64,000 bases of DNA from Ciona intestinalis. Taxonomy: Eukaryota > Chordata > Ascidiacea > Phlebobranchia > Cionidae. Made by a program: the position numbers and the translations under genes. Location of the stretch: positions 3,984,646 to 4,048,645 of the forward strand of contig NC_020170.2 in NCBI RefSeq assembly GCF_000224145.3. Direction: 5' to 3'. The notes below the pieces were generated by a model that was not told the DNA's origin, did not search any database, and saw only the letters and a list, made by a program, of their open reading frames with translations. Below, piece by piece: positions 23,851 through 38,042 of the stretch (the first letter of the stretch is position 1; every line of letters begins with the position of its first letter).

Positions 23851-26800
23851 ATGAATTTTGACTCACTGTCTCTAGCCTTGTCTCAAATAAGCTACCTTGT
23901 GGCTAATTTGACTAAGAAAAACTATAAGCAAAGTTCAATTGAAATATCTAATGTAAGTATAACATTTTAGCTTTAACCACAAAGCTTACTAGTTTTTATA
24001 GCCTACTTAACCATAATCAGTTATAGTAAAACAGTAATATCTGACTCCACACTAGAACAACCACACGAAGAGTATAAAACAAAAAAACTTCCTCCAGCAT
24101 TGAAAAATATGTTTCATATCTGCATAACTATTGCAACGAGACATAACTTTTCAATGTCACTGAAACTATTTCTGTTAACTTTAACTTTGTTTCTTTAGCT
24201 TGTTGATCGACACTACAGTGAAGCAGAACAACATTTATTCCGCTGTCTGTTTTCTTGGATTGATTTCAGTGGTGATGGTAAATCTAGTGGAAAAGATAAT
24301 TACCAGGTTAACATTCATTTTATTTGTGAACTGGCTGTATTCATGTCATACAGAACTCTTTAAACATGTCATAAACCTATAAAGCTGGTTCTAAATAAGT
24401 TGTTCAACAAGAATGTCTTAAATTTTTACTTGTTTTTCTCCAATGTCATGTTTATAATTGGTAATCCTATATATCTTCATACATTAATAATATAACAGTG
24501 CCTAAAAGGTTACATGCTGTACTTCTGTTCAGTGTTTGATAATTGGACTAGTCTAGCAATAAAAAAGCGAATTATTACTGTTATTAGTGAATAGGAATTG
24601 TGTAACAACTTTGTCAATAAACTACTGCATATACCATAGTTTATATTTGTTTTTTCTTTACAGATACAACTGCTGACGCAAGAGTTCAACTCTCTTATAT
24701 CTCGTCCAAGTTTTTTCACTGCGGTAATAAACGCAGTAGAAAACCCTCTGTCTCACCAGAAGACATTATATCCTTCTGCAACGCTCATTCCAGATGTAAG
24801 CAGGGTCTTACACTTCACCAAACTCAAAGAAGTTATATTAGCCATCGCATTACAACATTCAACCAACCCAGAATTACGAAAACAGGGTAATTATCTTGAA
24901 GTTGCCTATTCTAAACTGATCCATGCTACAACCAACTGTTCCCATACAAGTTGTCTTAGCCACAATGAGCCACTAAGTTACATTAGTAAGCCAAGTAATT
25001 AAGGGCACAAGGTGTGTGAAACAGAACACTTGCATTTTAATGACTGTCCTTGTTCTTCCATGCTAGGATAAATAAATCAGATTCATTTGTTCATTTCTTA
25101 TTGAATTGTTTTTCTAGCTTCCAAATTCTTGTCAACAAAAGTACCTGAGCTCGTAAGATATCGCATTGAAAGTAGCAACGATCGAAAATTATCAGCAGTA
25201 AGTTTACCTTGTCATTTAATTATAGGTATCCAATATCCATAAATATTTTTATTAACAGGCATAAAGTAAGTATATAGTATATTTATATATATATATTTCC
25301 CTTTCTCTTTGGGTTTGAAAATAAGACTAACTCAACATGACAATGAAACTAGTCCCAGTTTGGTTGAGTGTTATTAGGTTCCAAATTCTTATTAAGTTTT
25401 TTTTGTGTGTTGCAGGAATTAGGAATAGAAGATACAAGCGTAGAAGTATTGCATCTACTTCTAGCTCATATCTCAGAATCCGAAGCTGTTTCAAACGAAG
25501 AAAAGGAAAATTTCTTTACTGTCACCCGTAAAGGTAGATCTACATCTATTATATATATATAATATTTATTCTGTTAAGAGTTTTAGGTGGTGCTTTTTGG
25601 CATGTTTGAATAGGCTCTTCTTAAATACTGCAATTGTAACTACACTTAATTAAAACTGCATCGGTTTTACAGTTATTTTAACAGAAATATGTTCTTATAG
25701 ATATGCAGAAGCAGCATTTATTATACATTGTGTTGCATATGGCTATTGAAATGTTTGCTTCTGAATGAACAATTGCATTCATACCAGGAACTTATTAAAC
25801 TAACAGTAAAATATTGAAACTGGGTCATGAATGTGTATTGTGTGTTAAATAATGATAGACCCATATGCCAGAAATACTGTTGCAGTAATTGTGTTTCTGT
25901 TGCAGATTAGGTTATCATACTATTTAGCAATCCAGTTTTAGTCTTTAAGTTGGGTTTTACCCTGCTGTTAGGTGTCTATATACCAACAAACAGAGCCAAA
26001 GTATACCGCAATTGTCACAACAATCTTATATATAATCAATCGGTTTCCTATAACATCTATGAGTGTAACTGACTAACTGCATTGTAGAAATCCCCCAGGT
26101 TTCACTAAAAATTTAAAAAATATGACATTTGTGTGTAACACTGTATTATTCAACAAAACTTTCTCTCTCTCTGTAAAGATCTGGTGCTACGAAAACGTAA
26201 CAGACAAAGTCAAGTCCAGCAAACTGTATAATATTATACAATTGGTTGGACTTAAAAGAATCGTCTAACTCTGAGCACCAGATCAGGGTCAGATTTCCTG
26301 AATTTCCTAAAGTTTAACACGCTATATATATATATATATTATTTAACAAGTGCATCCCCCCACAGAGTTCTCAGAAGAGCAGTGTCCAGTTATCCTTCTT
26401 CCCTTATTATATTGCAAGGAAGAGGATTATCACATGGAACGTCTACTTAGTGACACATCAACAGACATTGGTCAACGCGCAACCAGTAAACCCAGTTATC
26501 TTGCTGAAACTTTACACGATCTTGGCTGTGCATCATGCTCAAGGTGATTGCATGCAAAGTTCATTGGTATCTGGTTAATATGCATTCTCATTTTTAAATT
26601 TTTTTAGAATGGAAAATTTTAAATAGTGAATTTGGAAATTTTTTGGGTTTAATTTTTCATGCCCTGTCAAAATTGCTTGTTATCCTTTTTTATCATTTTA
26701 CATAAAGGATGGTATAAATAAAGCCCTACAATTATTGTGTTATGTGGGGTCTTTACATACAATAGCGATTTATTGGTTAACAGCTGAAGGCAGATTAAGC

Positions 26801-29800
26801 AGGTTTGGACCCCAAACTGTATAATGACTGTTGATATTATATAGTTCCTAATGTCAGTAGCTTTTTTAAGAAAATAAATCTTAATAAATAAATAATGAAA
26901 GAAATCCACCCCATTCTTACTCATAGTTTAAAATAATCGAATTTTCCCACTCATTTGTTTTCAAATTTTCACAATGTAAGCCTAAATATAAATTTACGAC
27001 TGACTCTATTCTCTACATTCAAATGTGATTTATAAATTCAAGCAGTTTTTATTATTTTTTTACTGTTGGAAAATTCCTTTATAATTAATAATGTATGGAG
27101 CCTTCAAGTTACACCATTACTTTTCCTATCATGGTTGTCATTACAGCAAGGAGCAATGTTTGAAAACATTAGAAATGTTGAAAGTTTTCAACCTGCCTGC
27201 TTCACAAGTGGCAAGGGTGGTGAACATGATGGCACAGTCGGCTTCAGATCTGATTGAAAATATAACACCAATACAGGTGGGTGACATAAGAGAAGTTTTT
27301 AGGATTCTGGCCTTATGGGGGTCATAAGTTTATTAAGTTTCTAAGAAACTTTTTAACTGGTTTTATTAACAAAAAAATGAAATTTAAAATTTGGCCAAAA
27401 AGTATATGTGCCAACGAAACTGTATTTAAAGCCAACAAAATTGAAAATTCTGCTGCTAATACCACCAATATGTGTTGCTTATAAATATATATATATATTA
27501 CTTTTTATTTGCAGTCTCTGAGTGGTGGTAGTTACTGGTCAGACCAGAAAGATAAATCTGAAGAAGTTTCCTCCTCATGGAATGTTGATGCCTTTCTACA
27601 AGTTGCTAAGGAAAAGGTGTGAAATATAGAAATAAATGTTTTTATATTTTTGCACACAAGTATTCCTAATGTATTTCAGTTGAGTTTAGATTTATTGTTT
27701 TGTGCTGTTAGCAAGTGTTTGGCACTCTAGTATTTGGTCCAGCAGTGTGCATTTAAAAGAAACTAAATAGTCTCCAAATGTTAACAAGTTTATACTGTAG
27801 TATTCATGCAATGTTTTTTCAGTTAAGTTTAGAACCTATGTTTAGTTTGTGAAGTTAGGTTTCTAAACTACAAACATGCTTTCTGTGGTGTATGGAATTC
27901 CCACTTAATTATGTACTGTGTCAGCTATGTCAGAAAAGTTGATGTTTTTTTTACAAACTACCTAGGTGATTTTATAAGAATATAAATTTAATTAAAAAAG
28001 TATGAAGCAGTTTCAAAGCATATAAATGCCATATTTTTTCTGTCTTTTTCTAATTGGGAGTTCTGAAATTGAGATATAACTTTTGTATAAATACACTACC
28101 TTGTGCATTTGTGCTCTGCCATTCTAGAGCACTAGGTTAAACTTCTTGAACCTAAACATGGTTAATCAATAATAATATTGCACACAGGCAAAATAATAGC
28201 CTATACCCCTTACCCATAAAGAATAAAATAGTTCTCGTAATTGGCGTGGCATTAAACCTGATTTTCTTGCTATGTAAGTATATAGGTAAACATAATAACG
28301 CGACTGATGTATGTAGAATTGCGCTTAAATAGGGGTTCACATTTAGTAATGAAAAGGAACATGCGATTTCACATGTGAAGTGTTTACACATGTGATGTTT
28401 AGGAGTTTCCTTCTATTTACCATAAAATGTCATCTTAATCCAATTCACAATTCTATATTACTCATATATGTGTAATTGGGTTTCCACTAACAAGTCTAAC
28501 ACTGAAGGACATTTTTAACAGACGTCCTCATTGAATGCACGAGACGTTTGCAGCGAGTTTGACTTCCCAGGTTTCCTTGTGAAAGACACTCCAGGCTTCC
28601 ATCTTCTGACACGAGCCATTATCATCCTTTTGAACGGGAATTCACAGGAAAAATTCCCGATTTCTGTTTTTTACAGAACTTGGAAAAACACCCATGGTCA
28701 GGTCAGTCAGTCAAGCTATTACTATTCTTATTTGCCAGTAATAAAGACAAGATTGGTGTCTAATTATTCCTGCTTTGCCTGTAATTTAAAAGTTTGATGG
28801 TTATCGGCCAATCATGGCCTAATCCCCAGGACTAATGAAAATCCTAGGCCCGTAATATGTTTTGCTATAAGACCCCACTCATATAGAATAGATTTAAAAA
28901 AATTATATTGATTTTGTAATCTTTTAACATCTTGCCTTGACAGTTGCCACATAGGAAAGTTGCTTATGTTTGCTTGGCAATAATATTGGCTTTGCCCTGA
29001 AACTGTTTACTCGTCATATATGAACTGTTGATATGTCAATTTATTGACTTGTACTGTCAAGGGGTATTGTTCAATAAGGATATAAGGCCCTTGGACACCA
29101 ATGCAGTTTGTAGCAAGCTTAATCCATAGTCATGTCAATGCAATAAACCAATGGCCGTCAATACAGATTCAAGGATAAGAACTTGCGCAGATTATAAAAT
29201 ACCACACAGACACAGTCATGCATTTTGCTGTTGATTTTCCTTCCTTCCTTGTTTTAATAATACGATTTGCGCTACTGTTTTTAAACAGCTATATATATAT
29301 CATTTTATATATATATAAAATATATTTATATATATAAGTTATATTATTGGTAATCGACCCTCCTTTAAAGTCACACAACAATTGCCAGAAGGTTGCTTTC
29401 ACACTTACCATACATACAATAAAAAAATACAAAACACACATAGATAAATGCACTAGACACCTTGCTGCAACAATATGTACATGCTGTATTATATTATATA
29501 TAAAATAAGAACCCATATTTTTCTCCAGTTATCATGGATCCAGCATGCGTTGGCCAAACCCTCCATATTATGTTTAGCTGACTACATAACAAGACCTACC
29601 AATGTAGAAATGCTTAAACAACCAATTGACGAAGAAAATAAAGAAGTTATGACCTGGTATGAACTATGAAGTAATTTAATATGAACACCGTCTTTTCTGA
29701 ATGATAATTTGTTAATGTAGTTTAAAAACTCCCAATTACCATTTCTACTTTAAAAATCTTTTTTTTATGACCAAAACAAAACTCAAAAGTAACTTAATAA

Positions 29801-32800
29801 ATAAATCGTCAATGTTTTATCCTCAATTGGTTTAGTTTGTTTTCAACATTTAAATGTTTAATAACTTTTTAGCATTGTGTGTTTGTGACATCATAATTAT
29901 TCCTAGGAAATCTTTGGATTTAGTTGAAGCTTTATTTTCATTGTCCGACTACGGCCATCATGATGAAATAAAATCAATTTTCCAAAACCCTGCAAAGTTA
30001 TGCCCTGACCTTCTTACACTGTCCATTCTACAAGTAAGTAAATCTTATGCAATACTTAGATTATGTAATGGTTGTACTGAATAGTGTGTATGACACTGTG
30101 GCATAAGACATTGTCTCTAGACTAGAGGTTATTCCTTTAAAACATTTTGTTATTTACTATTTTTACAGCTATTTCCTGCTATTTAATCGGTGTGAATCTA
30201 CCAAAAAAATGTTTACAATACTAAAAAATGATGTTCCTGTAATAATGTTGTGCTTTAGCTGTATGATATGCTAATATGTTTGTTTCACAATACAGTCTGG
30301 TAATACATGGCCACCATTGAGACAAGAGATGCTTCTGATTATGATTCCCATCTTCCTTGGCAGCCATCCTAACTCAGCTATGGTTCTTAACTTTGTGTGG
30401 AATGGACAGGTAAGTTTAAAGGTCAAGCATAGGCGCCAAACCAGGGGTGGCTGGGTGGGTAGGCCTACCCTGGATTTACATTAATTAGTACACATTACAA
30501 CCGATAGTTTAGAAAAACAGACCGTTGCCTGTATTGTATATATGGCTAGCTTATCATGCCTAAATATACTGGTATGTTCATTATATCACTTTTATTTAAA
30601 ACTGAAATCATTTTATTTAAAACTGAGATCATTTCTGTTTCCCAATAGGCGGAGTTTTGGGGCTAAAACAAGAAATATAAAAATGAACCAAAAAGTTTAG
30701 GAAATGCTGATTTAGGAGTTTGTAAAAAAGATTTTTTTTTTGTAAAAATTGCCTGCCCCCTCTATTTTTTCTAGACGTGACACTGGTTATGATTTCATTA
30801 TACAGGGACAGTCTCCCATGTCCAAGCAAATGTTGATGCATTGCATGGCTGAATGGTATATGAGGAATGAACAATATGATCAACAGAAACTATCCAGGAT
30901 ATTGGATGTAGCTCAAGATTTAAAGGTAATATTAACAAAATTGTTTTGTTTCTTTTTTTAGTAGCTTATCTGGTATAAAAAATATAGTATGTTTCCGATG
31001 TTTAATCCCTGATAAAGTCTAGTCAGATGGCAGATGAAACGATAAAAATACGTTATGCTTAATTTTTACCAAATGAGACGGTAAAAAGTTGTTTACCTTA
31101 ATAACCATCCTATTTAATTCCAGGCGCTGTCAATGCTCCTGAATCACAAACCGTTCACGTTCGTGATAGACCTTGCAGCACTTGCATCACGACGTGAATA
31201 TCTGAAGTTGGATAAATGGTTAAGTGACAAGATCAAGGAACATAAGGAAGAATTTATTGAAGCTTGTATCAGCTTTCTTAAGAGGAGATGCCCGGCAATT
31301 GCGGGTCAGTTTTATGATTATCATCAATATAGATTTAAAACAAATTTAATTCATTTAGCAAGTCGTTTTTTCATTAAATTGTTTTTTGTTTTTTTCACTT
31401 AGCCTACACAAGTATTTGTAAACTGATAAACAAGATTTTAATGATAAATTCTTCTCAGGTGGTCCTCAGTATAAAGAAGATCACTCCAGCACCTCCAATC
31501 TTCCACCTGAAACACTCACCACTATGCTTGCATGTTTACAATCATTTGTTGGGTAAGTATTGTATATATGATGCAAATTCACTGTAAATTCAGTGCAGAG
31601 AATTCAAATTGGACAATTTGTAACATCTAACTCTTTTTTATCAGCTTCGAATTTCAATTTTGAATTCCCATTTAAATGCTTAATTTCCCTTACAAAAAAA
31701 CAAGTTATAAATTTTATTAATATTTTACATGCCTTATACCACAGTATCTTATCACATGAATTCATACAACTGTATAGAGCATGCAATTATTATTTACGTA
31801 TCAACATACAGTCTGTAATAAATACATTTTTGATTATACATAAGTAATTACCGTATTTTACCGTGTCTTTTATCACAGCAATGTATCTCAAGATCTATCT
31901 GAGAGCATACTAACAATGGTAGCCACCTCAAGTAATCTACTCAATAAATCTCGTCACCCCCCACCTGGGGTAATGGTGAAGCCACGCCCACAAACCACCC
32001 CCCAACCACCATCCAGTCTCCCCCCACCAGCATCTACAGCACCTAATATAAAGGTAATTAGCATTTGTAATACATGTGATATATTTTGTAATACATTCAT
32101 ACATAAATATACTATATTTTTCAATTTTCTTTTATGTGTACTATATTATGTACATGTACCATGTTTTTTGTGTGTACCATATAGTGTACCAAATAACTAT
32201 TTGGATGTCATTTTGCTAAACTTAAATAATAACTGAGCAACATTGTACTAGATTTTTGTTATCACTGTATTTAGATACAGTATGTAGAACTGTGTTTGCT
32301 GCCTTCTACTTACTAAGTATACATACAAAGTATTCCTAAATGACAGCTGGATTTTAGTCCAAATAAAATCCGGCTAAATAATCTGTATCTAAATACAGAT
32401 TATACATACTGTACCTGTTATATTTAGATACAATATGTACAGTGGCGCAGCTAGAAAAAAAATAAGGAGGGGGTTTTAATCAACAAATTTTCAAAATTTT
32501 TATTTTTTATTTTTTTTAAATCTTCGGTTTAAAAGGGGGGTGTCGTGACCCCTAACCCCCCTAGCTGTGCCACTGAGTATGTATATCTATATTTGCCCTT
32601 TTCCAGATGGACCAAGTATCTAGCATTGGTGGGTTCAGTAGCACACTCATGCCTGCACCAAACCAACATGGCCACACAGCATTTGGGTCATCTACTGAAT
32701 ACCCAAGCAACAGCGCCCCTGGCAGCAATCGCATGACTGGTGCCATAGGTGGTGGTGCCGCGGCACCTGGCAACATGCCAAGCCCTGGAGCCGGAGGATT

Positions 32801-35800
32801 GCTTGCCACCAATACAGGGTTACCTGAAGTTGGAGGTTTCAACTCTGGTCTTGGTTCAAACTCAGTAGGAGGGTCAGGAACATCAGGTACACAGTTTTTA
32901 GGTGTTTTGTTTTATGTGAGTAAGGTCCTTGTCGAGAACCTCTGATTTGGGCCAGTTTTGGCTTATTATCCCATAAGGGTAAACAGTTTTTCAGTGTATT
33001 TTTTTAATTTAGCAAAATCTAGGATGATCTTGTTAAAAAGCAGTTAAATTGCTTGGTGAAACACAAAACAAAGCGACCTTTTGTAATTAATGTGTTGAAC
33101 ATTGAATAATTTGACCCTGCTTGTTTGCATAACAGCAAGGTAAACATAACAGCTTAACAGCAAGGTAAAAGCTGTATTATGACTTAAAACTAGGATGCTA
33201 AAGCCCATTATATACAAAAATTGGGGAGACATGTTTCCCAAGGTTCATATAACATTACAACTATGGTAAACCTCATCATTTTGTGCAGTTGCTTATTATT
33301 TAATACTGTTATTAATACAATACTGCCTTTATCATGTAAGCACATTAGTACAGTAAGAACTAGTTTAGAGATAGATTTCTAGCAGTTTTAGACGGTATTG
33401 AAACTTAATTAATAGTTCGCGTGTGTTGAACATCACGTCTGTGCCCTAATGTGACGTCTATACCTAGGAATCCAACCTGGAGGTAGTTTTTCGACCAGCA
33501 TCGGCCAAAGACTTGGCTCTCAACTTGGTGGAAGCACTTCTAACAGCTTGGGTTTGTCAGTTGCCCAACCATCAGTTACAAGCAGTTTTTCATCATCGCA
33601 GTTTGGTCTCGGTGGAGGCTCCCAGTCCCAGTTTATGCAAGGTAAGTAATGAGTATTAAACCTGTCTTAAAATAATGCATAAAATAATCCTATCATAAAA
33701 TAATTTGAAATTAAATTTTTTCCTACAAATTTTTTTATTTTTTTATTACGAAAGATGATGCAAAAATGCAATGGTTTGTTTAAATGTGTTCTTCTGAAAA
33801 TGCAGTGGCTAGTTTAATAAAAATGAAATGGCTAGATAAAAATGCACTAGCTAGTTTAAATGTGTATCTCTGTATTGCTTATGTATAAAAAACGACACTA
33901 GATACTTTTATAAAAACCATACTAGATACTTTACTTTATTACAGGGTTTTCAAATCAACTGCTTGGTAACTTGGGTGGCGTGGGTAGTAGTATGGGATCT
34001 ACTGATCATTTCAGTGGAAATAAGTTTGACTCTTACGCTAACCAGAAAGATATCTTCAAAAATAAGATGCCTGATATATTCTCGCAGAATAAACCAGGTT
34101 TAGGAGCACCAGGTATGGCGGTATATTGCTTGCTTTATTTTATATTAATATTCTTAAACACTGACAGCAGATGCTCGAACCCAGTTGCCTCTTTTGGGTT
34201 GTTCAAATTGACAGTTATACATTAATACATTAAATAAAATCAAACATACTAACCATCTACAAAGTTACACATTTTGTAACTCCTAAGTGGGCAAGAGGTG
34301 TATGGAATCGAACACCCGTGTTATAACCACTGTCATTGTCCCACCATGCAAGGATAAATAGGATAAAATATTTACATTCATTTTTCATTTAAACTTCTCG
34401 CAACTATCTTCCCAGGAGGAGGCATCGGACTTGGATCTTCCCTAAACAGCGGGATCGGATCGGGACTAGATGTATTTGGAAGCAAAAAACCTGCAGTTGG
34501 AGGGTTGGGGTCAGCCGCCCAACAAGCTTTTCAACAAGCTGCTGCTAAAACAACTAAACAACCAAGTAATGTCATATGTTGTTGTTATCAAACTTAGAGC
34601 TCCAGCCATAGGCAAAAAATCTAGGGTAACATTCTGCAGCTGGAAAATTTCCTTTCCAAAAAAATTTTCGACCAAAAAAGAACTGCGTCACTGGTAACAT
34701 TGCTAAAAAGCAGGCGTAACATTATACTTGGTAAAGCGTAAGCTGGTTTGAGGTGTATGATATAAACACCCGTGTTATAACAACTTACATTTTCCGACCA
34801 CACTAGGAAAAAGGAAGCTATATTCATTCCAGCATATTGTAAACTATAACGATACGCTTTATCCCACAGTGTCGGACCAATCCCAAGTATGGCCTGAAAT
34901 GAACCAACAATTCAACAAAGAAATTGAAGATGAAGCAAACGGATATTTCCAACGTATTTACAACCAACCACCACACCCAACATTATCTGTAGATGATGTA
35001 AGTCTATTATGTATGCATATTACATAATGCTTTTGTTCACTAACACTTTTTTTACACTTTCTTGCAAAAAGGGCAACTCCCCACAAATAACTGGGTATTC
35101 AACCCATTAGACCCTTACTAATAGGTTGTCCAAATTTGCAGCTATGCAAAAGAGACAATTACCATTTACCCACAAAGGTTCTTATCTTTGTTTACTCACA
35201 ATATATATTTTAAAACTACAGTTGAAATAGCATTTAACCAAAGGATCATTTGCAGTTTGTGAGCCTTAGATGTATAAAACCATTTTCTTCAACCTAATTT
35301 ACCAATTGACTGTTTAAATTACAGAAAAAAATCCATCATCAGTCAAAAATTAACTTAGTGTTAACTGTTAAGCAGCCATGGCGTGTATGAAACAGAATGT
35401 TCATGTTAAACTTACCCACCTTGCCCCACTCAACGAGTACTGCACGATGTATATACTTATTAAGTTATTATTCATTACCAAGTTTTTTAACCATCACTTC
35501 CATAGATTTTGGATCTTCTGCAAAACTTCAAAGATTCAAACAACAAGAAAGAAAGAGAAGTGTTTAACTGTATGATGAGGAACTTGTTTGAGGAATATCG
35601 ATTTTTCCCTCAGGTTTGTGCTTCTAATGTTACAATTATAATATATGTAATGTTTATAAAAGTATATGTTATATTTATTCAAGTACAAAATTTATTGTCT
35701 GGTATGTATATATTTTCTTTATAGTTTAAAAATAGTTTTCCAAAAGATATTAAATTGTCATTGTGAAATCAGAAAATAATAAAATATAAAATTACTGTAA

Positions 35801-37493
35801 CAGTATTTATTTCATGTTTTTTTTTTGCTTTGATTTTTAAATAATTTGAAACTTTGTTTTTTATACCAGTATCCAGACAAGGAGCTTCACATAACAGCTT
35901 GTCTGTTTGGTGGGATCATTGAAAAGAACTTGGTTACTTATATGGGTATGTTTATTGTATTGTTTACTACATGGTGTAATACAGTAAATTGGTGCTTAAA
36001 TTGTAACCAAAGGATACTGGGTTCAAAGCTCAATGCTGGTAGCATTATTGGTGAATGTGTCTTTGAAAATTAGCATAAATGAACAAAAATTAGGTTCAAT
36101 GTGTACTCTATGATATATATATATATATATTACCCCTGAAATATACCTTTTTCAACTATAATTAATGTAAAGTTAATAGTAATATACCACCTATTTACAG
36201 CTCTAGGCATTGCATTACGATACGTACTTGAAGCCTTGCGAAAACCCCACAACAGTAAGATGTATTACTTTGGCATTGCTGCGTTGGACAGATTCAAAGG
36301 AAAACTAAAGGATTATCCTCAGTATTGCTGCCATATATCTGCTATCGCTCATTTCAATGACTTTCCAAACCATTTAGTTGAAGTAAGTGTTGTATACTTG
36401 TATGTTACTTGTTTGTTATATAAATTTTAGGTACTTGACAGTACAATAGGTTGGAATATATTATGCATTGGCAAGGAGTAAATCTTTTCATAGTTTTATT
36501 TTATCTTTGCATTGTTTGACACTTTGTTTTTCTGTTTGTAAAATGTCAGTCATAAAAAAGCTATTCTGTTAAAAAAATAGAGTATGGAACTATGTTTTGG
36601 ATTTCATTTCAACTAAATAAATATTTGCCTATAAGACATTCATGTACCTTGAGTTGTATCTTGTTGTTTGTGAGTTACATTGATTTTTAGTACTGCTCCT
36701 TACTGTATTTCTTTACATAAGAATCGTTCAACTGTATGTGCATCAGATCAGGGAATTTATTACAGTTAAATGCAACCATGTTTTTTTTTAATAGACTAAT
36801 ATTATAGTTTGTAAATACATGATTTCACCCTCTTTTAGTATGTGGAATATGGGAAGAGATCCGAGGAGCCCCCTGTTAAAGTCCAATGCAGTGTTACCAC
36901 CCCTGGAAGTATTGCATTTGCTGCTCAACAACAAACTACAGGGGAAGGATTGTCTGATGCTACTATGTCACAATCAACCACTGTGACATCACAAACTATA
37001 ACAGCACCTACTAGAATCAACTTGCCAGTTTCAATTGGAAAAGATATGCAGGTGTTTTTATGTTTTTCACTCTTTCATTTTATAAATATATGCTACTTGG
37101 CTAAACTAAAATATCTCCTAAATTTAAACAAGCCTTTCTAAATGATTTTAATTCCCGATATAAATTAAAATTAATATAAAGTCCTGTTATTTTTTTCTGC
37201 TCTTTGAACCTAAAAATGACCCAAATACTAAAGTTTTGCTGCATAAATTATCTTCAAACATATTTATGATATTTTCTTCACCTTTTATAAAAATGTTATT
37301 TTCAAAATTTCTCCAAAAAATCTCAAGTTTTTTACTCCTAATTTACCAGCCATCCATCGCCAAGGCAACCAACATCGACACGCTCCTTGGAGCACAAGTT
37401 CCTGAAGAGAAGATACCTGAACCTCCTGAAAGTCTTCAGGATAAGATTGCCTTCATATTTAACAACTTATCAGTGTCAAACATGGGCCCTAAG
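23851..37493 (+). CDS. CNOT1: CCR4-NOT complex scaffold subunit 1, part before the assembly gap (1261 residues)
   Basis: Exons: 23851-23952, 24199-24306, 24664-24886, 25118-25197, 25416-25533, 26366-26543, 27147-27276, 27515-27616, 28522-28701, 29529-29656, 29907-30033, 30296-30409, 30806-30925, 31124-31304, 31459-31552, 31879-32053, 32607-32886, 33468-33641, 33945-34112, 34416-34565, 34870-34997, 35506-35613, 35870-35945, 36201-36382, 36839-37051, 37350-37493. CNOT1 scaffolds the main cytoplasmic deadenylase. The start [17 protein letters not shown] matches the vertebrate N terminus nearly exactly. Residues 1-720 are the helical N-terminal region. Residues 721-977 (exons 17-20) are a Gly/Ser/Asn linker, clearly longer than in vertebrates as I remember them. 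Residues 980-1180 match the tristetraprolin-binding helical domain ([20 protein letters not shown]). A Thr/Ser-rich linker and the first MIF4G helix (IAFIFNNLS) close this part. All splice phases agree. Confidence 0.95.
24975..25098 (+). mobile_element. SINE 3' fragment
   Basis: Tail copy in CNOT1 intron 3. Confidence 0.6.
26178..26284. repeat. 107-bp nested palindrome in a CNOT1 intron
   Basis: Outer arms GATCTGGTGCT (26178-26188) and AGCACCAGATC (26274-26284). Inner arms AAGTCCA (26212-26218) and TGGACTT (26247-26253). The centre is a perfect 16-bp palindrome, TGTATAATATTATACA (26225-26240). The transcript could fold as a long interrupted hairpin. No target duplication seen. Confidence 0.7.
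32440..32575. mobile_element. hAT-like MITE, CAGTGGCGCAGCTAG ends
   Basis: 136 bp, ends CAGTGGCGCAGCTAG and CTAGCTGTGCCACTG, flanked by AATATGTA / AGTATGTA (7 of 8 identical). Lies 31 bases before CNOT1 exon 17. Confidence 0.78.
34252..34385 (+). mobile_element. SINE 3' fragment
   Basis: Tail copy in CNOT1 intron 19, ending 31 bases before the next exon. Confidence 0.65.
34712..34832 (+). mobile_element. SINE 3' fragment
   Basis: Tail copy in CNOT1 intron 20, ending about 38 bases before the next exon. Confidence 0.6.
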
Positions 37494-37583
37494 GTGAATT
37501 ACTTGATTTGATTGGTTATATACAAGAGTTACTTGATTTTGGTTATTTATATAAAAATATATTGGTAAGGGATGCAATTGCTT

Positions 37584-37656
37584 TAACTTCCACGTGAGAA
37601 TGTACAAAATGCTTTAACTTCCACGTGAGAATGTAACTTCCACGTGAGAATGTACA
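37584..37656. repeat. Short tandem repeat with CACGTG cores
   Basis: Three copies of AACTTCCACGTGAGAATGTA, the first two spaced by an ATGCTTT element. CACGTG is the E-box palindrome, but the intronic site next to the gap gives no proof of regulation. Confidence 0.7.
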
Positions 37657-37704
37657 AGCTTTATGCATTTATTTAACATTAAATGACCACCAGGCTGATG
37701 AAAA

Positions 37705-37837
37705 TCAATTACCCACAAAGTTAAGTTTTGAAAACAGGAATGAGGTGTATGAAATGAAACACCTGTGTTTTGCGACTTTAATTGCCCCTCCATGCGGGAA
37801 TAAACAAACTTTAATTATTCATTTATTTAACATTCAT
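37705..37837 (+). mobile_element. SINE 3' fragment abutting the assembly gap
   Basis: Tail copy whose ATTCAT end runs directly into the N run. Confidence 0.65.
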
Positions 37838-37887
37838 NNNNNNNNNNNNNNNNNNNNNNNNNNNNNNNNNNNNNNNNNNNNNNNNNN
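37838..37887. other. Assembly gap of 50 N within CNOT1
   Basis: Exactly 50 N. The left edge is a SINE 3' end and the right edge is a copy of the ACTCGACA minisatellite-like repeat, so repeats probably broke the assembly. Protein continuity shows that coding exons are missing here. Confidence 0.99.
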
Positions 37888-38042
37888 ACTCGACATTGAA
37901 CATAAGGTGTAGGTAAACCTAAATAAAGTCTATAATTTTGCCCTGTATACCTCCATACTTACTTACACATCATTTTCTATATAGACCTAAGCATACAGCC
38001 TTATATAACATGCAAGTATTTATATACCCAATGTCATTACAG

